Assembly (NCBI RefSeq): GCF_005239225.2
Contig: NC_133290.1
Location: 12,842,204-12,906,203, forward strand
From: Populus alba
Lineage: Eukaryota; Streptophyta; Magnoliopsida; Malpighiales; Salicaceae
Length of the DNA: 64,000 bases
Direction of reading: 5' to 3'
In this document: in pieces, positions 28,014 through 38,600 of the stretch
Numbering within the stretch: the first letter of the stretch is position 1
Layout: each line of letters opens with the position of its first letter
Notes under the pieces: model-generated
Told to the model about the DNA's origin: nothing
Databases searched by the model: none
What the model saw: only the letters and a program-made list of their open reading frames with translations
Translations under genes and position numbers: made by a program

Positions 28014-29024
28014 CTAGACGTTATATGGCTAGCTAGCTAGCATCTCAAATTATATGTATCTTATAATTACTAAAAAGAATTTATGATATCTATTTTGTCT
28101 AAGAATAGCACCTTCTTTTTTTCTATTTAATTTGCAAGTGTATATATATATACATATACATATATAGTATATACATATATATATGCTTAGTAATTACTTT
28201 TTTTACAAAGTTTTGTTCTGAATAAAAAAAGGGGATAGGCAGTTTTACACATCTTTTACTCCTGCTTGACTCAAACGTCTCAATTGTAATTTATTCATCC
28301 ATTTACAAGTATTTTGAGATTCAACTAAGCATTAAACTCAAAATCAGCCTACATATATAAAAAAAAAAATTACATATCAAGTCAGACTTAAACTTGAAAT
28401 CAAATAAATTTTTTTAATATAAAAATAGAGATCAAATATCCACCCACATCTTGAATGAGTGCATTATAAGAAATTAGTGTTTTTTTAATGACTCCATCTA
28501 AAAAATTTAATCTGCAAGTAAAATTGAAGTAATTTTTCTTGACAATGATTTGTCTATTTTATAAACTCATTAGTATATTTATTATTAATAAATTTATTGA
28601 AAGATCATAAATTACCGACATGCGGTCACTAATAATATATATAAGGATCCATGGCACCGACCAATCAGAAAGCATTGGTTAATTAATGTTTGTGTATATA
28701 TTTTATTTTATTTTTTAAAAAAAAGAAAGATTGTTTGATCAGAGGTTAATTTGAGTTAAAATTTATCTTCGTAAAATTTAAGTTTGTTTTTGTTTTCATT
28801 TTAACTTGTTTAGGAAAGTTGAATTGCTAAAGGGGGTAATGATTTCCTTCCAAGTTGATGGTTCTGAGTCTAACCTTTACATCAAGTAGAACACTACCTA
28901 CCTTGGAATTAATTTATGAATTAAAAGGAAACCCTAACGGTGGCCATTAACTCCATTCAAATTCTTAAACTACTCTTCTTGCAGCACTTGGTCTCCTATA
29001 TTGATTTAAAATCTATTAATAATA

Positions 29025-29150
29025 ATGAAAGTATTTGGAAACGGTTGAAATTATATTTTATATATATATATTAATATAAAAAATAATTTTTTTAAAAACA
29101 ATAACAATATTTTAATATATTTTCAAATGAAAACACTTTAAATCATACCC
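29025..29150. repeat. Dispersed element, degenerate copy
   Basis: It shows the 'gtatttggaaacggttgaaat' head, a T/A-run middle and 'acaatattttaatatatttt' core in the same order as the element at 50348-50542, but much eroded. Confidence 0.4.
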
Positions 29151-30095
29151 ATTAACATCACAAGAACATTAAACCCATCTCACGAGTTGAGTTGGGGGGG
29201 CCAAATTCATGCACTCCATTGCCAAATGCCGCAATGTTCATGTTTATAATTGAATATTTCGGTGCTTAATTAAACAACCAATCAAGTTTCTCGATCAAAG
29301 GTACGGAGGAGGAGGAAGCATTGATTCCTCTCTTGAACAAAGGATGGAGGAGAGAGCAGACACGTTAGAAAGCAATACAAAAGTCGTCTTTATCGATAGA
29401 TTATACAAGGTATAATTTGAACTAGTTGCCTTAACCATTTTTGCTTTCTCCATGTATATAAACCTGGGGAGATCCAAGGCAAAGACAGCGCAGCAATCGG
29501 TAATCTCAACTATCTGTGTCTGTCTTTGTTTTTAATAAAACCCTCTTTTGTACATATTCGAGTTCCTCGGGTTGAGGGAGAGGAGGGCTTGCTAGAATAA
29601 TGCAGGTAATCATCTCTTAATGCTTGCTTTTCTGAGAATGTGACACGAATTGCTTTAAGTGCTCGAAACCACCCACTCGGTCCTAGATTCGTTTGTCTTT
29701 TGTGCCTATGTGGGATGAATTTGTGTCCTAATCTTAGCTTAGTAAGCGCTACAAGACGAATTAAATGGCCAATTAATGTGGAAACCACGTCCTAGATTTG
29801 TTTTTGTCTTTATGGCAATTCCTTTTTCCTTACTTTTGGGAAGGGGCATTTTTGTCTCTTATGAGACAAAAGAAAAAAACCATGCAAGCCTGAGCTCACG
29901 GTGAGGCAAGCTTGTATCAGAATTGCTCTCTTCTATTACTAAGCTCATTACGATTGATTCTCTGCACGCAAGTAGCCTCTTCATCACATCTTCCTAATCC
30001 TTCAATTCCAGCTATGAACCATGCTTAACTTCAAGTTATTTTATATTATTACGAGATTTCTAAAGTAAGAAAGCTCATAGTAACTGTATCATGAG

Positions 30096-30098
<3 letters not shown>

Positions 30099-30139
<41 letters not shown>
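30099..30139. repeat. AT dinucleotide microsatellite
   Basis: About twenty uninterrupted AT units. Such a tract is expected to vary in length between individuals. Confidence 0.95.
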
Positions 30140-30142
<3 letters not shown>

Positions 30143-30719
30143 GCTGATATCTCATGAATGCATGTGAAGTGATCATATAGGAGGGGCACCCTTTCGATGG
30201 TTTGAAAGGCTAAGCACAAGGGAAGACCTTGCTAGCTCTTCTGAGGCGTTTCACTGTCACGAGTGATCGAGCCCTTATCTCTGTTAGCGTTGAGTTTTCG
30301 TCGCTAGCTGCATGGGAGATAAGAGTGAGACAGAGAGTTGACCCAAATAGTGTTTTTGATATGGTTGATGGGTTATCTGAGATTTTAGGTCATTGGCACA
30401 CGCCCAGTTGTACTTGTCTTGTGATTTCTATGGGCCTTCTTGTTCCTGTTTTTCCCTTCTTTTTGTCGATTCGCAATCAAGAAATTAGGATCATATATAC
30501 CCCCACCACATGTATAGTGCCAACACACTACATGTGTTAGATGCAGGTCGACGTTGATGGTATCTACAGTCAAAACGAATCTTGTAGGCTTGATGCACCA
30601 TGAAACTCGTATCTTGGAGCATTACCCTATCAAAGATAGGGTTTTGCATTCAGTTTTGCATGGATTGCATGTTTTGACGTTAAGAAAACAATAGAAAAAA
30701 CCTTTCAAAACCATAAAAA

Positions 30720-30960
30720 CTAGGATCCACCCGCTTTGCCCTGACTTGGACTGGGTTATTTTTTAATCTATTTAAAAAATAAACATGATCAAACTAGGTT
30801 AACTGAGTCAAATTTTAATAAGATCTAGTCAGCTCATTTTCAAGAATTCTTTTTAATTTTTTTATTCAAAATAACGATTGTTTAAAAGACTTTTTAGATA
30901 AATCTAGATTAATCTCCTATCCATAACTTAACTCTATTAATCTAAAACCCGGATGTTAAA
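30720..30960. repeat. Dispersed 'ggttaactgagtc' repeat, copy
   Basis: Contains 'ctgacttggactgggtta', 'aggttaactgagtcaaattt' and 'ttcaaaataacgattgttt'. Related blocks recur at about 49.98-50.20 kb and within 50.74-51.11 kb. This is an eroded, dispersed repeat of unknown class. Confidence 0.45.
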
Positions 30961-30969
30961 CCTAATAAT

Positions 30970-31015
<46 letters not shown>
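30970..31015. repeat. Compound AC/AT microsatellite
   Basis: Four to five AC units are followed by about eighteen AT units. It is directly followed by two near-adjacent copies of 'tatatgaaaagttaggtt'. It lies about 175 bases upstream of the AAP TATA box. Confidence 0.95.
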
Positions 31016-31019
<4 letters not shown>

Positions 31020-31188
31020 AGTTAGGTTATATATGAAAAGTTAGGTTGGATACTTGTTGAGAGTTTGGTTTAAGTTATTTCTTCCTATTTTTAGACTAAT
31101 AAAAGGTTGATAAAGGTGGGGCTACAAAATGAAGTAAAGAAGACAGTTCATTGAACGGTTTATAAGAGGCTACAGTCCAGAATACCAC

Positions 31189-31196
31189 TATAAATA
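31189..31196 (+). promoter_or_regulatory. Putative TATA box of the AAP gene
   Basis: TATAAATA lies in a 'CACTATAAATACCCC' context, a textbook plant TATA box. The start codon is at 31477, implying a 5' UTR of about 255 bases. Confidence 0.65.
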
Positions 31197-31476
31197 CCCC
31201 ATTTCCCAAGCTCAACTTCATTCATATCACTAGTTGCCTTTCCCCTTCCTATCTTCCATGCATGAAGTCCTGAGACCCAACATATAGCATTCCAAAAACC
31301 TTTCTTTCCATAGCCAAGAAGAAGTTTAGGTTTAGTTGGTGGATGAAAGCTTGCTCTTCATCCGTTTGTGCATACTTTGCTAAACCATTTTAAGCTCTCA
31401 TTTCATTTCATAACGAGCCTCATTCCAACTTTACTCACTGAAAATATCCTCTGTTTTTGTCCTTCTTCAATACAAG

Positions 31477-33539
31477 ATGGGTGAGAATGCTGCCTCAAAG
31501 AACTGCCACAAAAACCACCACCTCCACAATCATCACCAGGTCTTTGACGTCTCCATTGATGTACTTCCTCAAAATGGTTCCAAATGCTTTGATGATGATG
31601 ATGGCCGCCTTAAGAGAACTGGTAATCTTCGCCATCCTTCCCCTGTTTCTGCTCCTTTTCTGCCCTGTCTTTGCTTTGTTTCTAGAAAACTGGTAGAAGT
31701 ATAAAACATCTCATATTCTTGCTGGTTGGTTTGTGCCTTCAGGTACTCTATGGACTGCTAGTGCCCACATAATAACAGCGGTGATAGGATCAGGAGTTCT
31801 TTCCTTGGCATGGGCAGTAGCTCAACTAGGATGGGTTGCTGGTCCTGCTGTCATGTTCTTGTTCTCACTTGTTACTTACTATACCTCATCTCTACTCACT
31901 GACTGTTACCGGACCGGCGATCCCGATACAGGAAAAAGAAACTATACATACATGGACGCTGTTCAATCCATTCTAGGTATCATATAGAAAATTTTCTTCA
32001 CAAAATACAAAATATTGTAACCCTACTAATACACCATTTTGAAATGTTTCCTTCCTTCTCTATTTCACTAATGCTAATTCTCTTGTCTTCAATGTTTCTC
32101 AGGTGGAGTAAAGGTCAAGTTGTGTGGCTTTATTCAGTACCTGGGCCTATTTGGTATTGCCATTGGCTACACCATTGCATCATCCATAAGCATGATGTAA
32201 GCTGGTCTTAGTACAGAAATTTCTTTTTCTTTTTCTTTTTCTTTTTCTTTTTTGTTCTTGAAAGCCTAGAGTAATAAGCTTGGTTCATGGTTATTGACAG
32301 GGCAATTAAAAGGTCAAATTGTTTCCATCAAAGTGGTGGACAGAACCCATGTCACCTTTCGAGCAACCCATATATGATCATGTTTGGTATAACAGAAATT
32401 CTGCTCTCTCAGATCCCAGACTTTGATCAGCTATGGTGGCTCTCTATCGTTGCCGCGGTCATGTCTTTTACTTACTCTAGCATTGGTCTTGGCCTGGGCA
32501 TTGGCAAAGTTGCAGGTATTTATATATTTGCTTTAACTATTCTAGTTAAATCCAACTTTTATACCATATTGAGGGACTAACTCCCACAACGAGTCTCCTG
32601 TGACTAATCGAACTCTAAGCTCATCTATTTTCACTGGCATGCAGTTAATGGGACTTTTAAGGGTAGTCTAACTGGGATAAGCATTGGAACCGTAACCGAA
32701 ACAGAGAAGATATGGAGGAGTTTCCAAGCACTTGGTGCTATAGCCTTCGCATATTCATATTCTGTCATTCTTATAGAAATTCAAGTATGTACGATCACTT
32801 GATATCAAACCTCATTTTCTCTTAGTCAATATGGACAAGCTCTGAGTAACTCGGCACTTTTTTGTTTATTTTTGCAACAGGACACAGTTAAATCTCCACC
32901 AGCAGAGTCGAAGACTATGAAGAAAGCTGCCAGGATAAGCATTGTAGTGACAACAACTTTCTATATGCTTTGTGGCTGCATGGGATACGCAGCATTTGGA
33001 GACCTAGCACCTGGAAATCTCCTCACTGGCTTTGGTTTCTATAACCCATATTGGCTTGTTGATATTGCTAACGCCGCCATAGTAATCCACCTAGTAGGAG
33101 CATATCAAGTGTTTTGCCAGCCTCTCTTTGCTTTCATTGAGAAATGGGCAAACCAAAAATGGCCGGGAAGTTACTTCATCACCAAGGAATTCAACATCGC
33201 AGTCCCAGGCTTTGGGCTATATAAGCTGAATCTCTTTAGATTGGTTTGGAGAACAATATTTGTGATCTTAACCACTGTTATATCAATGCTGCTCCCATTC
33301 TTTAATGATGTTGTGGGAATTCTTGGGGCACTTGGTTTCTGGCCTTTGACGGTCTATTTTCCAGTGGAGATGTACATCGTACAAAAGAAAAAAAGATACC
33401 AAAATGGAGTACAAGATGGATTTGTCTCCAAATACTGAGCATGGCTTGCCTAGTGATTTCACTTGTAGCTGTTGCAGGCTCACTTGCTGGTGTTGTGCTT
33501 GACCTTAAGGCTTACAAGCCATTCAAGACAAGCTATTGA
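31477..33539 (+). CDS. AAP4: Amino acid permease (AAP family), last exon frameshifted
   Basis: Six exons: 31477-31621, 31743-31976, 32103-32196, 32301-32515, 32645-32784, 32881 onward. Read literally the frame stops at 33438 (461 aa). A different frame after the A-run at about 33388-33395 continues the family C-terminus (IPKWSTRW ... AYKPFKTSY) to a stop at 33537-33539, giving about 495 aa, the normal AAP length. The protein has a hydrophilic, His-rich N-terminus, then about ten to eleven membrane segments. Family landmarks include LWTASAHIITAVIGSGVLSL, KRNYTYMDAV, IKRSNCFH, SQIPDFDQLWWLS and GDLAPGNLLTGFGF. AAPs are proton-coupled importers of neutral and acidic amino acids at the plasma membrane. 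Sequence places it in the AAP2/3/4/5 clade; the position next to UVR8 argues for AAP4. The frameshift may be a sequencing error or a true truncation of the final membrane segment. Confidence 0.9.
32221..32252. repeat. TTTTTC hexamer microsatellite in AAP intron 3
   Basis: About five units of CTTTTT lie in the polypyrimidine region of the intron between exons 3 and 4. It ends about 48 bases before the acceptor and may be part of the splice-site context. Confidence 0.85.
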
Positions 33540-35649
33540 AGTACTGGTAGCTGTATGAGTTGATGAGTAACCATGGGAAGCTGAAAGCTAAGAACTGCAC
33601 TTGAACTTGATTGTTCTTGAAAGAAAAGTTGGAAAATTCGCACGTAGGTGGTGTTTGTGTAGGTCATCATTTGTAATTTTATGTTGATTTCACTTTAATC
33701 AGTGCTCGTTCCTCCAAGTGTCTAAGGACTTTGTTATTAATTATGCATAAGGAATCCAAAATGGTTTTCATGTATTCGACTTTGTCAATTCTAAACCCTC
33801 CAATCTAGACATTATCAATTCAATATCACATGTCAATTTCATATTCCTCGAAGGCCTGGCATGATCACTAGCAGGCATGCACCTGAGTGATACGTTTGGT
33901 TAGTATTTCACGACAGGAAAAAATAAAGTAGAAACACAAGGAACAAAAACATGTTGATTAAAGGGACAAATACAAAGACATAAAATAAATTAGAATTGTT
34001 TTGGAATGGATTTATGTCTTTTCAAAACAAGATGTGCGAAGAACATGTCTCATCTATCTTTATTATTTTTATCTTTTTTGTTTTAAGACAGTAATCAAAA
34101 GATTGATTAAGTATTTAATTAGTATTAAATTATTTAAATTTGTAATTTTTGACAAGATATATCAAATTTGAGAATCCTTTAAATTTACAGGAGTAAATTT
34201 GAAACAAATGATCAGATTTAAGTTGTAGTTTTCTCTAAATAAAAAATTATTTTCTAGTTTTAATGATCATGATACCTCAGTCAACTGATATACCCGTTTA
34301 TCGCACGTCAAGACAAAGTCTGCTCTTGCTGGTTTTGACAGATTAAGAACTCAACTGGATGTTCTTACTACTAAACTATTTTGAACAACAAAGGATTTCC
34401 CAGGAAAGTAAAACTGGTTTTGACTTGATTTTCAATTTGCCATGCATGTGTTTTTCCTAGGAAAAGAAAAGGCCAGACAGAATCAGAAGATGCTGCTTGA
34501 TATACAGAATTTTTTGCTGTGTTTTTTTCAGACAATAGCATCAGAGATTCAGATTGTTCTTGGAACTACAAAAAGAAAGGCATTTTGGATGGTATCAAAG
34601 AAAAGAAAATGTAATAATTGTAACTGATAAACAGCACCACCACCACCACCACCGAAAGTGCCTCTCCCATTCTACACCACCAAATTATGGAGAAGAATAA
34701 TTCGTCAAATACATGATGCAGAGAAGAAAAAAGATGTTTGTAAAGGGCATTAAAGGAATCTTGACAATCGATTTACTTGACGAACTATTCATATAAAACA
34801 ATGCTAGAATGCTGCTATTTTTTTTTTTTTTGTCAAAGATTCCTTCTCAGATCACTTTCTAAACAATCTCATCAATTTATCAAAAACTTTTGATAAGTGA
34901 ATCTTATGAAAATCTCCTATAATTCATACAATTTTGTGCCGGAACTTGACAAAAGAACTAATATGAAATTTGTTAACAATCATATGTAATTTTTTTTTAC
35001 CTTGAAGTCTGATCTAAAAACTTATCTCAAGAGATTCACTATCTATTTTATATAGAGATAATAAAATTTAAATTCCTGTAACATTAATGTCATGTTAAAA
35101 AAGGTTTTAAGTTATTAAATGAAATTTTAAAATAGAATTTATATTATTTTTTAATATTATTAAAAAAAAAATCTCATAATGTCAAAACAATCATTTCAAT
35201 TTAAAATCAATCTCCTCCGATATTATTGGTTAAATCTAAAAGACCATAAGAACCAGTTTCTTTTGCATGAAAAAGGGTACTCTTGTTTGTTTATGCATAG
35301 AGGGGCATGCCAACCAACAAAGATAGTCATACCAGTAGAACAAACCACGGTGGTCCCTTTTAGACTGGTCAGGTGGCTTTTGAACAAGATGAACAACAGT
35401 AATACCATTTTGAACAAAGAGCTGAATCTTGCAACGTCAAATGTATTTCCTCTACGCAAACTTAAAACCAGAAACAATGTTTTGTCCAGGAAGAATTTAC
35501 ATTCTGCAGTAATAAGTCGGCAAAAGATGCCAGTTCAGGCATTGCCTCTGCTTCAGAAAGAAAGATACTGGAAGTCCGGGATGGAAGAACAGGTTATTAC
35601 TGCTGAAACAGTTTGGAAGTCCGGGATGGAAGTCCGGGATCTGGAGTTA
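33540..35649. other. Intergenic region between AAP and UVR8 (tail to tail)
   Basis: The AAP 3' UTR probably ends near 33.7 kb and the UVR8 3' UTR lies at the right edge. The middle is AT-rich with a short CAC repeat near 34.63 kb. An open frame on + from 35179 to 35715 has no domain and overlaps the end of UVR8 on the opposite strand, so I do not call it a gene. Confidence 0.5.
35569..35641. repeat. Three copies of GGAAGTCCGGGAT beyond the UVR8 stop
   Basis: The 13-mer occurs at about 35570, 35614 and 35628, in the expected 3' UTR of UVR8. A 13-base block 'ctgaaacagtttg' between them also occurs inside the last UVR8 exon near 35712. The pattern suggests local slippage or duplication. Confidence 0.7.
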
Positions 35650-38600
35650 TCAAATCCGTATCCGTTTGACATCACTCTCCGGGACACTTGCATCATTCCC
35701 ATTTCCCCCAACTGAAACAGTTTGCCCCTGAACCAACAATGCACGGCAAGTGAATACTATAACCTGGAATCACCAAAGTACACCACTATCATGGTGGCGG
35801 GTTGTAAATTTGGGCTCTTCTGAGCTGAGCTAAGGCGTTACTCAGAGCGGCCAGAGTATATAGGTAACTTGAGCAATTGCCCTCTTCTAGCTAGGCAAAG
35901 ATTACTCAGAGCCAGCCTGGATATAACGTGGTAACTTGGGCAATGGACCAAGACCCTACTTAATAACAGAACTTCAAAATAAATACACATAAAGGCTATA
36001 TTTATTAATTATCTTTCATGAAATGAAAATTTACCTCTACTTTTGACAAAAAAAACTCCAGATACAAAATGAAAATTAAGACCCCACCACTTATCAGACA
36101 TATATAAAAGATATTAATAAATATTTATTAAATATTTTAAAAAATCTCATTTATAACTTTGTTCAAAGCCGCAATTCAACTTAAGCTGGTTCTGACATTA
36201 CTTTAGTAATACTAGAAGTTTCCATGGCATGTTTTGGTATAGAGATTCAGGTAACATTACTTTCTCTACATACTTTTCAAATGCAGAATGTTTAGAAGTT
36301 CTTTCAACATAACTTAATTGAACTTTCTTCCCCGTCAACATAGCCACTCTTGCTTAATCACAACTAACTCAAAGATGATTAAAACTATAGACTTGGAATA
36401 GAACTGCTAAAAAGTACCGTGACAAAAAAGATAGAAACACAGATTGCATCTGTTATTGAAGCAATGACCGTGTAAAATATTTTAGATATTATGATGAAGA
36501 ATTTGGATATCCTTAAGATGTTCTATTATAAAAATATTCTATTACAATTACATTCCTTAACACATGCATGCCCTATGTGTCCACGTGTTAATCTAACATG
36601 CGCAGATCAGAGCCAAACATCCTAGTTTGCATTCCTAGAAGCAACTTACCTTTGGGACGGTCCCCCATTTCATACTTGAAACTTTACTTTTTGATACAAC
36701 CATGCTCGCCACTTTAGTTTTTATTTTGTTATTTTTATTTATTTATACTATATTTAACCCCTAGCTTGTATTATCTGTTATCGCTATATATATATTATTC
36801 ATATATAAAAGCTAGGGGTGGAGCCACTCTTACAGGTCATTCTCTGCGATAGGTATTTGCTTAAATACAGCACATGATTCCTGATCACCTACCATGCTTG
36901 AAGTATAATTATTGATGCCAATGTTGTATCAATATTGATACAAAGAATGTGAACAGTTAAGCCTGTCCGACTTTGTATCCCAACTTTGATGTACGAAATT
37001 CTAGAAATGCCAACTTTATCAGATTCATCACAACCACGGTAGCGTATCTATCACGAAGGCGAACACCCGCTTTCCCTGTCAGAGAAATAGTGGAGGCATC
37101 AAATAAATAACCGGAAAAAAAGAGAGACAAAAACCCATTATGACAGTCCAAAATGCTTATCAAGAAAAGTGTATGAGTACAATACAGCAACCTAATGACG
37201 GCATATCAACCAGTCGAAGCCTTCAATCTGATGGCCACCAATCCACTCTCATAGCTCATACTCCCAGAGCTTCTATGATTTTCGTTTAGCATTTCTTTGG
37301 AACAACCCAAACAAATACAATTTAGGTGAATTTTCATCAGAGAAAATTAGAGCAAAATATGTTGCGTTGCGCCTAGATTATCTAGCTACTACATATTTCA
37401 GCCTAAAATTAATTTAACATTAACACTCGAGCTTTTTGAGTGTGGAAATAACTGAAAATTGATGGAAAAACTAGGTTAATCTCAGGTTATAAGCCAAATG
37501 ATTTAAACAGGCCCAGCCAGCAGGGCCCCAGATTAAATACAATTCGCTAACTTTCATTGAGACAAATTAAGTTTTCAATATACTCCATACCGCATTATTT
37601 GGCTCCATCCAGTTTAAGTAACTACTCAGGGTCAACTTTGAGAAATGCATCTGCAAATGCAACGCTGCAGATCCATAATTGCAGAAAGATCACTACTGCA
37701 TCATATTGGTCCGTCCCAAATAACTTTGAGAAATACATCCCTGTTTCTGTCCTCAGAAAAATAGGTCCTCCAACGCACACCTCTTCTCTCAAAAATAATG
37801 GAAAAGGGTCCGCTACTTTGTCAAACATTGAAAAATGGTCCTAAATGTGTTGATCTGCTACAAGTTAAATGCATTTCTGACAATTACCAGTTTCTAAAGA
37901 AAAGGAAGCCAGAAATCCTAGAATCATGTTCTCAATTCATTACAAAGAGAAGGAAGCAATATTCAAAGAAGTGTTGGTTTTCAACACATCACCATAATAT
38001 TTGTTATCATTTATCAAGAGCTAAGGTGGAATGTTATTTGCATATCAGATTCAATTTAAACAGACTCAGTGTATCTTTATCTGACAAGAGAATGGTTGTC
38101 AGTATCACCATTGTTTTCAAAGGAAGTTTCGTAAAAGTTTTAAAATTGATACTTTACTCCAAATTTTGGCGAATTTCTTAATAATTTGGTTAATGCAAAC
38201 TTGAGAGGGTTTCTTCCAACTAGTAACCAGGAAGATATGACGCAGCCAATCACAAGATTTTACTAACTTAACTTTGGCACAACTCTCAATTTGACAATTG
38301 AAACTCGCTTCAATTAAGTTCAATGCTATTAACAGTAGGTTAGTCATTGGGATATGGATAAATCACTTCTTTTTTGGGCTTCGTTTACAAGAAGTTACGT
38401 GTGCTTTAACTAGTAGAGACCTATGAGCAACTTTTTGTAGCTTGGCAGGTATTCTGATAGTCAAAAGCGTTTAGAAATACTTTCCTAGAATGTTTTCTTC
38501 TTAACCCTCAGTATTATATTCTCATTCAATGTTGTGTTGCAGATTATTCTCACTTTTTATCTTTTTATTTTTTACACCTAAAACTATAAATTCTGAATCT

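Larger units (their letters stand above)
28014..31188. other. AT-rich intergenic region upstream of AAP
   Basis: No gene is recognised. The stretch holds TA-rich runs near 28.14 kb, dispersed-repeat copies near 29.03-29.15 kb and 30.72-30.96 kb, and two long AT microsatellites. A moderately GC-rich segment (29.3-30.6 kb) contains short open frames on both strands without a recognisable domain. Confidence 0.5.

Noticed and set aside
35179..35715. Open frame of 178 codons on +
   Set aside because: It overlaps the last UVR8 exon antisense, has no domain, and includes the slippage repeats; chance frame.
36957..37190. Minus-strand frame ending at TAA 36957 as the UVR8 C-terminus
   Set aside because: The true family C-terminus ([12 protein letters not shown]) is encoded by a separate clean exon at 35727-35650.
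37557..38181. Open frames on + within the noisy UVR8 span
   Set aside because: They are antisense to the UVR8 introns and noisy exons, lack any family similarity, and lie in unreliable sequence.
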